Assembly: GCF_008973485.1 (NCBI RefSeq)
Contig: NZ_CP031223.1
Coordinates: 2,294,001 to 2,358,000, forward strand
DNA length: 64,000 nucleotides
Direction of reading: 5' to 3'
From: Psychrobacillus glaciei
GTDB taxonomy: Bacteria; Bacillota; Bacilli; Bacillales_A; Planococcaceae
Shown: in pieces, positions 18,641-27,139 of the stretch
Layout: each line of letters begins with the position of its first letter
How positions within the stretch are numbered: the first letter of the stretch is position 1
Position numbers and translations under genes: made by a program
Notes under the pieces: generated by a model
The model's input: only the letters and a program-made list of their open reading frames with translations
Told to the model about the DNA's origin: nothing
Databases searched by the model: none

Positions 18641-18691
18641 TAAAAAAGAGTCAATTATTAGATACTAAGCTAATGAAGTCTGAAAAAGCAC

Positions 18692-19588
18692 TTACTGACT
18701 GTCGCCATAATGCATTAGATAAACCTTAAAATAATTCAAAGGTCTTGTTGTCTCATCTTTAATACCGCTTATGAAAACCGTTACCAATTGATAATCAGGT
18801 GCGACAATAATATACTGTCCCTCACGTCCATACGCAAAAAAAATCCTACCTACTTGATTGTCGAATTGTTTATTCCACCAGTGATATGCGTATGAAAAAG
18901 TATCATTACTTTTGACATTGGGACTTGTAGATTCCTTAATCCAATGAATGGGTACAATTTGTTTGGATTTCCATCTTCCATTATTCAAATATAACGTACC
19001 AATTTTTAACATGTCGGCCGTTTTCATTGTTAATCCGAATCCACCAATGGCTATACCTTGTGCATCAAAGTTCCACTTATAATCTGTTATTCCTAGAGGC
19101 GTAAATAAATGCTTTTTAGCGAAGACTTCTGTATTTAATCCAGTAGTCTTTTGTAGGATTGCGCTTAACAATTGTGAAGAACCGCAACTGTAGACCATTT
19201 CATTTCCAGGGGGATTATCAATGGATTGCTGAAGTACAAAATTCACCCAATTTTTGCTGGGTATCATACCACTATTACCAGGCCAGTGTAACCCTGAAGT
19301 CATTGTCAGCAAGTGCTTGATTGTGATTTTCTGATTCTCTTCATCTTAATTAAATTCCGGAAAGAAATTAATTATTGGTGTATTAACATTTTCGATATAC
19401 CCTTTGTCTATCGCAATCCCGATCACTGCTGATAATATGCTTTTTGTGACAGAATATATTTTATGTTGTTTTTCTTTCATTTTTTTGTTTCGATGGTATT
19501 CAAATAACACAGCATTATTCCTCTGGACAAGAACACTATCAACTTTGTCTTTTTTTAGTATATTTTCAAATTCGGTTAAGGATTTCAT
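18692..19588 (-). pseudogene. serine hydrolase (class C beta-lactamase-like) with one nonsense codon
   Basis: Two halves lie in the same frame, separated by one TAA (19346) after INFFPEFN. The N-half contains the nucleophile motif SVTK. The C-half continues DEENQKITIKHLLTMTSGLH with the YSCGSS motif at the YxN position, then FGLTMKTADMLKIGTLYLNN. This is the penicillin-recognising serine hydrolase fold (esterase/D-aminopeptidase/class C group), about 300 residues. The start is taken at MKSL (19588); GAGGGGG lies about 12 bases upstream. Without readthrough no active enzyme is expected. Cargo between s5 and s6. Confidence 0.8.
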
Positions 19589-19659
19589 TCGCCTAGGAAT
19601 CCCCCTCATATATTAATCCAATATATTTTTTCTTTTTTATAATCTCAAATCCAATATAT

Positions 19660-19752
19660 CTTATTCCACTAAACTGCTGCGTTAGTTGAATAAGAAAAAA
19701 GAGCCGTCTATGCAGCTCACTTATCTTAAACTAACGCCTCCGTTACTTTAAG
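19660..19752 (-). repeat. attC-like site s6 (second hairpin class)
   Basis: CTTATTCCACTAAACTGCTGC then GTTAGTTGAATAAG; hairpin GAGCCGTC...GCAGCTC; ATCTTAAACTAACGCCTCCG then TTACTTTAAG. All four boxes are easily seen. Confidence 0.85.
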
Positions 19753-19779
19753 AACGATTGTTCAAAATGTGACATATTT

Positions 19780-20340
19780 TTATACTATGGCGTATAGACA
19801 AGTATCAGTTAATCTATTGCCATCTGCTGATAAATCATCCTTCTTTAATGTCCCTTCTAACTCATATCCTAATTTTTCTGGAATAGAACGGCTCTTTATA
19901 TTTGTGGATTCACATTTAATTTCAATTCTTTTAAATTTAATTTGATTTAAACCTAATTCAGTTAAATTCTTTACAGCTTCTAACATATATCCATTACCAC
20001 TAAATTTTGTGTTAATCCAGTAACCGATATGACATTTAGGTATGTCCCAGTTTATTCCCTCGAAGCTTATTATACCTATAAAATCATTGGTTCCTTTACG
20101 AAAGATAAGGTAACGTAAACTTTCTCTTTTCAAGAAGTTAATGTAAGCTATTCTCAAATTTACTTCCGTTTCATCAACAGTTGGAGTTTTTTGTGCAAAT
20201 GGCAACCAAGCCTTTAATTCAATAAAGGAATCTTTTATTGCCTCATTGACAATACTGCTGTCTCCTGATTGTCTTGGTGCTCGTAGTATTAATCTCTCTG
20301 TTTCTAATTGTAATGGAATATCTAATAATAGTTGACTCAC
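19780..20340 (-). CDS. GNAT acetyltransferase (RimJ/RimL-like)
   Basis: 186 residues. Features of the N-acetyltransferase fold of the RimJ/RimL group: LETERLILRAP at the N-terminus, FIGIISFEG (beta4), HIGYWINTKFSGNGYMLEAV with the acetyl-CoA pyrophosphate-binding region, and a C-terminal KRIEIKCESTNIKSRSIPEK segment. Start GTG with GGGGTG upstream. It transfers acetyl from acetyl-CoA to a protein N-terminus or small molecule; the substrate is unknown. Cargo between s6 and s7. Confidence 0.8.
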   Translation of the reverse strand: MSQLLLDIPLQLETERLILRAPRQSGDSSIVNEAIKDSFIELKAWLPFAQKTPTVDETEVNLRIAYINFLKRESLRYLIFRKGTNDFIGIISFEGINWDIPKCHIGYWINTKFSGNGYMLEAVKNLTELGLNQIKFKRIEIKCESTNIKSRSIPEKLGYELEGTLKKDDLSADGNRLTDTCLYAIV

Positions 20341-20394
20341 CCCAACACCCCTTTTCAGTTTGAATATTACTTATTCATTTTAATTTCCTTATTC

Positions 20395-21313
20395 ATACAG
20401 ATAGGTAAGCTTTTGAAGTTATCGCCAGCTTTTCCCCCTGTTCACACCGTACATGAAACTTTCACTTCATACGGCGTTCCAACTAATCCAATTCGATTTA
20501 ATCATTAACACATTAGTAGATTAACGCCATCTGTGTCTCAATTCATCCGTTTCAATAAGTCGGTGCCTCCCGTAGGAGGTGAACCTCTATTAGTCTCACG
20601 AGAACCTTATTAACCGATAATGATTTGCCTTGCATGAATAAATGATTCTTCATTAGTCTAGTGGCTATCCCTCCATGTGGATTAGACATTTCACTGGTAC
20701 TGTGCCACCACTTTCACTGATATAAAGACAAGTTATACAACTACTAATATTATAATTATTTTCCTTGCCAACGTTTCGTTGGGAGTAAGCCCTCCACGTT
20801 ATCAGCTTACAACGTTGAATTATATCTATTATAGAATGAACTTAGGTGCTTCCTGTAAGCCTGTTAGCATTCATACGCCTCTAACGTATCATGGATTTTC
20901 ATATTAGTTAGTCTTACTCACCCACATCTAACCTCACAATTTGGTGACATACACATTTCTATGTATCGCAGTTCTAGACCCGTACATTCAGAAGTTCGTC
21001 AGCTTAACCTTTTCTTTTAGGTTTATTCGCATTCTCACCATATTCATTCAACTCAAGCATCATGAACTACACCACTCCATCGAGTAGGCTTTCGTCAGCC
21101 GAACTGTTACGGTAGTTTCTCACGCCTTTTCACCGAGCTTATAACACCGTCATTCTTACTAAATCAGTGCTACTCGACTAAGAGAGAACCCTTCAGGGCG
21201 TTACCCCTTCATTTGATTCTTCGATATAATCCTTCAATTCCATAAGGAATTGCCTAGCCTTTACCAGAGAGATGTAATAACCATCCTCTATTTAAACTAG
21301 GAACATTTCGCAC
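20395..21313 (-). mobile_element. ORF-less group II intron (intron 4), exact boundaries
   Basis: 919 bp. The minus-strand 5' end GTGCGA matches the GUGYG rule, and the 3' end CTGTAT ends in AY. Domain V is present at 20430-20480 (GCCGTATGAAG ... TTCATGTACGG, then AGGGG). Excision leaves a perfect uninterrupted repeat half. No reverse transcriptase frame; the 3' segment AAAGCTGG.GATAACTTCAAA matches the large introns, so it may be mobilised in trans by their protein (inference). Confidence 0.85.
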
Positions 21314-21382
21314 AACTAAACTGCTGCGTTAGTTCAACAAGCAAAAAGGCTTTACTCCTTCTGGAAGTAAAGTCCCCGTTAG

Positions 21383-21569
21383 CCATTCATGAAGCGCAAA
21401 AACCAGCGCTTCACCACAGAGAATGAAAATGGTTAGAGGAGTCAATACTAGTAGTCCACCGAAAACCATAGGCTTCTTAATGTGCGATCTCCTCTTTTTT
21501 TTAACGATTAAGGAGGGGTCTTTTTAAGTGTTGTCATTTTCCTTTTCTTGAAGGAATTAATTTTCATGG
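21383..21569. mobile_element. 187-bp miniature element, copy 1
   Basis: Starts CCATTCATGAAGCGC and ends ATTAATTTTCATGG, flanked by TAG on both sides. Contains ATACTAGTAGTCCACCGAAA and a CTCCTC/GAGGAG hairpin. It sits at the same base of the repeat as the 58-bp elements, so the short form is probably an internally deleted derivative. Confidence 0.7.
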
Positions 21570-21613
21570 TAGTTCGAAACCCCTTGAACTTTAAAACAAA
21601 GGTCATTCTATCT

Positions 21614-22051
21614 TTATAAACTATTTAGTGCATTTGATATTTCCTCTATAATTTCTTTGTGAACGTAAAAATCCCAAATAATAAAGGTGATAAGAAATAA
21701 AAAATATACTGCAACATACAATTTCACCTTTTTTCTAGGTCTCAAAGGTTTAAAAGATAATACAAAAAAGACTGATATAAAAAGCGAAAGTATATAAATA
21801 GTAAGCATCCACATTTCATTTGCTTTGTTAATTGGTGACATTACTTTTAATGCTTGAATGACAGTATCTTGCACATTGTACATTTCTTTTTTTACAAAAC
21901 CCTCTTCAATCGTTAACACCAACGATTCTTCATCCAAGTAGTACTTATAACCAGTCAAATTGAAGTTGGTTTTCATTGTTAAAAATAGAAGTATTGTTAT
22001 CAAAGAAAAATAAATTAATAACGCTAAAAATTTCTTATTAATCTTAGGAAT
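21614..22051 (-). CDS. small integral membrane protein, non-ATG start
   Basis: 145 residues if translation begins at ATT (22051), which lies about 7 bases after a strong AAGGAGGAG. The first TTG in frame (22003) has no ribosome site and would cut the first membrane span. Membrane spans: around residues 9-23 (FLALLIYFSLITILLFLT), MLTIYILSLFISVFFVLSF and VKLYVAVYFLFLITFIIWDF. The region between spans 1 and 2 is predicted outside (YKYYLDEESLVLTIEEGFVK). Family unknown. Cargo between s7 and s8. Confidence 0.55.
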   Translation of the reverse strand: MPKINKKFLALLIYFSLITILLFLTMKTNFNLTGYKYYLDEESLVLTIEEGFVKKEMYNVQDTVIQALKVMSPINKANEMWMLTIYILSLFISVFFVLSFKPLRPRKKVKLYVAVYFLFLITFIIWDFYVHKEIIEEISNALNSL

Positions 22052-22186
22052 AGCTACTCCTCCTTAATGTTTTAATTAGACATGAAATCCAATTAGTTAT
22101 TTAACATTTCATACGTTCGAAACGAATAAAGGTTCCAGTTTTTAAGTGAATTTCCCATTTTAATTAACAAAAATCCATTTTCTGCC

Positions 22187-22258
22187 ATTGAACTAAACTA
22201 CTCCTTTAGTAAAAAAAGCTCTACTCCTTATTGAAGTAAAGCACCCGTTAGTTTAAGT
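22187..22258 (-). repeat. attC-like site s8
   Basis: Left ATTGAACTAAACTACTCC then TTTAGT; hairpin AGCTCTACTCC...GAAGTAAAGC; right ACCCGTTAGTTTAAG followed by the TTTCACAAACT tail. Confidence 0.85.
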
Positions 22259-22339
22259 GTATTCTTTCACAAACTCTATAAACCAAGCGAAGTGTCACAC
22301 TTGTAACTCAATTTAAAATACGCATACCTATAAAAACAA

Positions 22340-22367
22340 AAACAACCTAGGTGGAAAGGTTGTTTTT
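22340..22367. terminator. terminator-like hairpin
   Basis: AAAACAACCT / AGGTTGTTTT with T run on the plus side. Lies between s8 and the oxidoreductase fragment. Confidence 0.65.
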
Positions 22368-22393
22368 ATCTTTTAAGCATTATTTACTATCGT

Positions 22394-22588
22394 TTGATGC
22401 ACATAAATGACGCAACATTTGGTGAGATGTTAAAAGGCAATGTACCAGAGCAACTAGCAGATATGCTTGCGATGACACAAATGAGCACCCGTGAAGGTAA
22501 TTTAGTAAACGATTCATCTGACTTAGAAATGTTACTTGTTCGCAAACCGGCTACAGTAAAAGAAGCATTACAGCACTTATTAGCATAA
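22394..22588 (+). pseudogene. C-terminal fragment of an NAD(P)H-binding quinone-reductase-like protein
   Basis: 64 residues: MHINDATFGEMLKGNVPEQL then SDLEMLLVRKPATVKEALQH. This ending is typical of NmrA/SDR-type NAD(P)H:quinone reductase-like proteins of about 280 residues. The dinucleotide-binding N-terminal part is missing and no ribosome site precedes it. Truncated remnant at the left edge of an insert of ordinary chromosomal genes (22.4-25.4 kb) within the array. Confidence 0.6.
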
Positions 22589-22593
22589 ATAAA

Positions 22594-22626
22594 TCGACCT
22601 TTGCAAATTCACAAAGGTCGTTTTAT
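22594..22626. terminator. bidirectional terminator
   Basis: CGACCTTTG / CAAAGGTCG with T-rich flank, between convergent genes. Confidence 0.75.
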
Positions 22627-23175
22627 TTAATCCATTAACTTTTCAAATAATAGATGAATCATTTCTTCCGTTGGTATTTCACCTGATTTCACATATTTAG
22701 TGGACATGCCATACAAAGACCAGCTCAGCATAATGCTTTGTAAATCTACTTTTTCAAATGGCCAGTCCGGATGCTGATCCTTTAAAAAGTCTCTAAAAAT
22801 ACGTGCAAGCTCCTCTTTCACTGTCGTTTCGATTTTTGGTGTAAATGCCTCGTAGCTACGCGCACATTGATTTGCAAGTCCAATTTGAAATTGTAAAATA
22901 CTCGTGAAAATATTTTTCATCGATTCCGGAGTTAACGCATCATGTGAATTGACATTCGTGAGTACCCCTTTTAAGACGTTCTCTGCTAACACCTTCTCTA
23001 ACAAGTCATACTTATCAAAGAAATGATAATAAAATGTAGCACGGTTTACAGTTGCGCGCGATGTAATATCTTTAATCGTAATATCTTTAAAATCCTTTTC
23101 AACTACCAATTGCATAAATGCATCCATAATCAATTGGCGTGTTCGTACAATGCGTGGGTCTATTGGTTTTTCCAT
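22627..23175 (-). CDS. TetR/AcrR-family regulator
   Basis: 182 residues from ATG 23175, where AGGAGAG lies 6-7 bases upstream; a longer frame to 23211 has no site. The helix-turn-helix spans residues 27-60 (KDFKDITIKDITSRATVNRA, TFYYHFFDKYDLLEKV), and the C-terminal part matches TetR_C_7/C_38-like ligand domains. It is divergent from the SDR-DoxX-luciferase operon and probably represses it through the dyad at 23196-23217. Confidence 0.85.
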   Translation of the reverse strand: MEKPIDPRIVRTRQLIMDAFMQLVVEKDFKDITIKDITSRATVNRATFYYHFFDKYDLLEKVLAENVLKGVLTNVNSHDALTPESMKNIFTSILQFQIGLANQCARSYEAFTPKIETTVKEELARIFRDFLKDQHPDWPFEKVDLQSIMLSWSLYGMSTKYVKSGEIPTEEMIHLLFEKLMD

Positions 23176-23195
23176 GTTCGCTCTCCTGACTTTTT

Positions 23196-23217
23196 CGACA
23201 TTTCTCCTCAAATGTCG
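23196..23217. promoter_or_regulatory. candidate TetR operator
   Basis: CGACATTT, 6 bases, AAATGTCG, followed by further ACATTTG and GTCGTAT copies, between the divergent regulator and oxidoreductase operon. Confidence 0.6.
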
Positions 23218-23325
23218 TATATACGATGTTTTCTAGACATTTGTTGGTTGTCGTATTTTTCGTTTGGTTTTATGATAAATATACAACAAGTGTTGGATAT
23301 ACAAAATGTGTTGGAGGTTATTAAA

Positions 23326-23970
23326 ATGAATATAACAGTTTTCGGAGCGAATGGTCAAATCGGCCAACATTTTGTAAACGTAGCATTACAAAATGGCAAT
23401 AAGGTCAAAGCGATCGTACGGCGCGAAGGTGCACTTGAAGCGACGCATCCAAATTTAGAAGTCGTCGTTATAAACTATAACGACGTGTCACAAGTAACAG
23501 CGACGATTCAAGGGCAAGATGCTGTTGTTAGTAAGCTTGGAGCTTCCTTATCAATGAGTCGTAAAGTAAAAGACTTACCAATCACAAAAGCACATGAAAC
23601 GATACTACGTGTGATGGAGCAACAAGGTGTGAAGCGCTTTATTACACTTGGGACACCTAGCATAAAATCAGCATTCGATCAAAAGCAGCTCGTAACGGTC
23701 ATGCCAAGTATTATGGCTAAACTAATGTTCCCTACTGGCTTTGCAGAAATGAATGCGATTAGCCAACTGATTCACCAAAGTCAGGTTGATTGGACGGTTA
23801 TTCGGATCGTAAATCCCAATACAAATAAAGATGGTAAGGGCTATGCCATTTCACTTGGGGATACGAAAGGCAAATTTACGGTGTCACACAAAAATGTAGC
23901 GAAATGTATGTATGATGCAATTCGTAAGCAAGAATGTATTGGTAAAATGCCAATCGTCTTTAACAAATAA
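23326..23970 (+). CDS. NAD(P)-binding atypical SDR (NmrA/flavin-reductase-like)
   Basis: 214 residues from ATG 23326 (TTGGAGG upstream); the apparent longer frame from 23023 is antisense to the regulator. N-terminal Rossmann motif VFGANGQIGQHF (GxxGxxG), then VVINYNDVSQVTATIQGQDA and SKLGAS, and RFITLGTPSI in the catalytic region. This resembles the biliverdin-reductase-B/NmrA atypical SDR group: NAD(P)H-dependent reductases or redox sensors. First gene of a three-gene operon with DoxX and a luciferase-like enzyme. Confidence 0.8.
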   Translation: MNITVFGANGQIGQHFVNVALQNGNKVKAIVRREGALEATHPNLEVVVINYNDVSQVTATIQGQDAVVSKLGASLSMSRKVKDLPITKAHETILRVMEQQGVKRFITLGTPSIKSAFDQKQLVTVMPSIMAKLMFPTGFAEMNAISQLIHQSQVDWTVIRIVNPNTNKDGKGYAISLGDTKGKFTVSHKNVAKCMYDAIRKQECIGKMPIVFNK

Positions 23971-23982
23971 GGAGGAACAAAA

Positions 23983-24327
23983 ATGACAATTTTAGGTTGG
24001 GTATTACAAGGTTTACTAGCATTAATGTTTATCATGGCTGGTTCAGGAAAAATTACTGGTTCAAAAATGCACATCGAAGGGTTTAAAAAATGGGGTTTAC
24101 CGCAATGGTTCCGTGTTGTAACCGGTGTCATTGAATTAGGCGCAGCTATTTTATTATTCGTAGGTTTTTGGAATGAAACAGCCGCTCTAATCGGTGCCGC
24201 AATTTTAGTTGTCGTTAGTATTGGTGGTGTGTTTACACATTTACGTATCAAAGACTCAATGAAAGACACAATGATGATTTTAGTACTTGGCGTTTTAGCG
24301 CTTGCACTTCTAATCATTCTATTATAA
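23983..24327 (+). CDS. DoxX-family membrane protein
   Basis: 114 residues, four membrane spans, with the DoxX family pattern FIMAGSGKITGSKMHIEGFK, KWGLPQWFRVVTGVIELGAA and LIGAAILVVVSIGGVFTHLR. AAGGAGG precedes the ATG. DoxX-like proteins are small quinone/thiol-redox-associated membrane proteins. Gap of 12 bases from the SDR gene, so co-transcribed. Full length. Confidence 0.85.
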   Translation: MTILGWVLQGLLALMFIMAGSGKITGSKMHIEGFKKWGLPQWFRVVTGVIELGAAILLFVGFWNETAALIGAAILVVVSIGGVFTHLRIKDSMKDTMMILVLGVLALALLIILL

Positions 24328-24342
24328 AAAGTAGGTGAAAGT

Positions 24343-25394
24343 ATGAAATTCGAATTTGGCATTTATTCTTTAGGAGAACGTATTCCTAACGAAAAAGGAC
24401 ATACAAAAACTGCACAAGAACGTGTTGAAAATATCATTCAAATGGCCAAATGGCCAAATGGGCAGATGAAGCAGGACTTGATGTATTCGGAGTTGGTGAA
24501 CATCATCGTTTAGATTTTGTGACATCAAGCTACGCTATGCTGCTTGCAGCGATTGCTCGGGAAACAAAAAATATTAAGTTAACAAGTACACTTTCCGTTA
24601 TTAGTACGGCAGATCCAGTACGTGTCTATGAGGATTTTTCGACCCTTGATTTACTATCTGGTGGGCGTGCAGAAATTATTTTAGGTCGAGGTGCGTTTTT
24701 AGAAAGCTTTTCATTATTTGGCGCAAGTTTAGATGATTACGATAAGTTATTTGAGGAAAAGCTTGCACTGTTTATGGAGCTACAAGAAAAAGACGTAGTG
24801 AATTGGCATGGAGAATTCCGTTCACCACTTCGCGATGCACAAATTGCCCCTCGTCCCGCGCAACAAAAATTGCCGATGTGGATTGGTGTTGGTGGTACGC
24901 CAGCTAGTGCCGTTCGTGCTGGAACGCTCGGAACGAACATGGCTTTAGGTTTACTTGGAGGTGAGCCTGAACGTGCGCAACATTTAACAAATCTTTACTG
25001 GCAAGCAGCGAATGAAGCGGGTCACGATTTATCGCAATTAAAAGTATCGGTGACAGGTCATGGTTACTTTGCGGAAGATGGTGCACAAGCGATGCGTGAA
25101 TTTACACCACATTACAATCAGTACATGTTACATTTCATGAAAGATCGTGGCATGCCTTACTATCCGATGACACCTGAACAAATGATGCCCCAACGTACAG
25201 ATAATCAAATTTTAGCTGTTGGTAGCGCTGAAGAATTAGCTGAGAAAATTTTATATCAGCATGAGCTATTTGGTCACTTACGCTTTATGGGTCAATTTGA
25301 TATGGGCAATCAGTCAATGGCTCGTGTGGGAAAAGCCATTGATTTACTGGCGAATAAAGTAGCACCGATTGTTCGTCGTGCACTAAACAAATAA
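24343..25394 (+). pseudogene. luciferase-like (LLM) flavin monooxygenase with 8-bp tandem duplication
   Basis: The start at 24343 gives MKFEFGIYSLGERIPNEKG and AQERVENIIQMAKW. Then an 8-base direct duplication (ATGGCCAA twice) shifts the frame. The second frame continues MAKWADEAGLDVFGVGEHHR, TLSVISTADPVRVYEDFSTL, LPMWIGVGGTPASAVRAGTL to the end. Together about 348 residues of an LLM-class FMN-dependent oxidoreductase. Removing one repeat unit restores the frame. As it stands, only the N-terminal 40 codons are made from the proper start. Third gene of the operon. A slip-strand reversible switch is conceivable. Confidence 0.82.
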
Positions 25395-25417
25395 TGCGAT
25401 ACTTTTTCAACAAACAG

Positions 25418-25451
25418 AGGCGTTTAACGGATATACGTTAAACGCCTTTAT
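25418..25451 (+). terminator. rho-independent terminator of the SDR-DoxX-LLM operon
   Basis: AGGCGTTTAACG / CGTTAAACGCCT perfect 12-bp stem, T-rich tail. Confidence 0.85.
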
Positions 25452-25577
25452 TTGTCGATTGTAGGTGTCTTGTTACTATTTTTAAAGGTTGCGTCAAAGG
25501 TAAAGGTTGATTTAAAATGCACATGAAAAATGAGCGTGGTAATGTATCTCCAAGCTCATTGTATTTCGATGTCCATT

Positions 25578-25606
25578 TTTTACTAAAGCACCCGTTAGTT
25601 TAATAA
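25578..25606 (-). repeat. attC-like right half-site s9
   Basis: TTACTAAAGCACCC then GTTAGTTTAATAAG. Only the right half, at the junction where the chromosomal insert meets array cargo again. Confidence 0.7.
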
Positions 25607-25926
25607 GATATATTGTTTTTCCATAATATTGAACGGATTTCAAAACCAAAATTACTTGGGAAAATTTCTACAAAGCCTATTTTACTTTCAATTACTTCAA
25701 TTGTACCTATCTCTTCAAATCCAAAACATTCATATTCATCCTCGTTTTCTACATACTGCGTAAAATAAAATGAACCACAATCGGGTTCACCACAATTGCA
25801 AAGTTCTTTTATTCGAAGATTATCAATTTGATTTGCTATATCTAATCGGGATTTGCAAATAAAATAATTTTTAATTCTATTTGCCAAATGAGATAAAACC
25901 TCAATAAGCAAAGGGTAATCTCGCAA
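25600..25926 (-). CDS. hypothetical protein with Cys cluster
   Basis: 108 residues. Contains ELCNCGEPDCGSFYF, a CxC-x4-C cluster that could bind zinc, and acidic DEYECFGFEEIG. Start TTG; the ribosome site is weak (AAAGGTG). The stop codon TAA is supplied by the boundary of the s9 half-site (TAT-TAA-ACT). Family not recognised. Array cargo between s9 and s10. Confidence 0.55.
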   Translation of the reverse strand: MRDYPLLIEVLSHLANRIKNYFICKSRLDIANQIDNLRIKELCNCGEPDCGSFYFTQYVENEDEYECFGFEEIGTIEVIESKIGFVEIFPSNFGFEIRSILWKNNISY

Positions 25927-26180
25927 TTATAACAACACCTTTATTAGAATGATTTATTGTTATTTTCTCATTTTTCTTATTCAACTAACCTGCTGCTTTA
26001 GTTCAATAAGAAAAATACTTCACTCCTTCTTGAAGTAAAGTTAGTAATAGGTAAGCATTTGAAGTTATCTCCAGCTTTTCCCCTACTCCGCACGGAACGT
26101 GATAGTTTCCCATCATTCCGCGTTCCATCTAGCGATGGTATTATTAATTATAAGTTTCAAGTTACTCTTATTGATTTGGG

Positions 26181-27139
26181 TTATTTGATTATTTCTAGCT
26201 CACATTTTTCTCGATATTTATTGATTTTCTTTAACATCGATTCAGTGATGCCCAAAACTTTTATGAGTGTATTCGCCTTAATTTTGTCGGTCATGTGGAT
26301 TAATTCGTGTACTTCTTTTTGGAGAATACGTAAATTATTGAATTTGTCACTTCCACCAAGAGGCGTAGGTATATAATGGTGACAGTACACATTTTCTGCT
26401 TGTAGGAACATGCCAGTTATTTCACATTTTCCATTTTTCATACTGTACCTACTAATCCGATTATCCATATATTCGACACTTCGTGTCGGTATTTTTGATT
26501 CCATTAACAATACTATTTCCTGTCTTATATTTTTACTCAGCCTTGCAGATATTTGTACTCGACCTTCTTCGGTAAATGGGGTTATACTTTGAGTAAAAGC
26601 AATCACATTTTTAGTTTTGATGATCCCAAGAGGGAAGAGGTATACCCCGGCGATTTTATACGTTTTAGAGCCTAAGCCATAGAACTTTTTATAGACAGGT
26701 GGCGGGTTGTTAGGATGTTCATATTTACCGATAGGTTTAAGACGATTGTACATAGATGCACCTATTTCGTAGGCAAGTCGTGAGAACGCTAAGTTGACGT
26801 GAGTAGCTCTATTAAAATAATTATGTAACCCTAAGACAAAACTATTAAAACGCAAGGCATTTTGTGCGGTTGGCGATGATCGGAGTATTTTTATTCGTTT
26901 CTTTGCATCTGCCTTAATTTTCCGCATCTTTTCCGCTTTGACAAATGTATGTGCAACTCGCTTTTTTCTTTTACGATTGGCACGTATAGTGAAGCCAAGA
27001 AAAGCAGACTCATTCTTGCGTAAATTAATAATCTTCGATTTTTCTGGTGAAATATCAAGTTTTAAACGTTCTTTTAAATAAAGAGTAACTGCATGATACC
27101 ATTTTTCAGCAGTTTTCCAGTCTCGACAGATGATTTTAA
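26181..27139 (-). CDS. outer intron RT/maturase, C-terminal part (maturase domain and HNH)
   Basis: Continues the frame of the 29013-29850 part after the inner intron: KIICRDWKTAEKWYHAVTLY and LDISPEKSKIINLRKNESAF (RT domain 6-7 region), then the maturase X domain. The C-terminal HNH-type nuclease has CEITG, CHHYIPTPLGGSDKFNNLRI and HELIH. No start codon of its own is expected here. Made only if the inner intron is spliced out, giving an intact RT of about 600 residues. The outer protein would reverse-transcribe and help splice intron 1 and cleave its DNA target. Confidence 0.8.

Larger units (their letters stand above)
20387..21577 (-). repeat. attC-like site s7, interrupted by intron 4 and a 187-bp miniature element
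   Basis: Left CCTTATTC joins AACTAAACTGCTGCGTTAGT exactly when the 919-bp intron is removed. Hairpin GGCTTTACTCC...GGAAGTAAAG; right half TCCCCGTTAG, miniature element, TAGTTCGAAAC. Confidence 0.88.

Noticed and set aside
23023..23325. N-terminal extension of the SDR gene
   Set aside because: The frame is antisense to the TetR gene; a clear ribosome site precedes ATG 23326.
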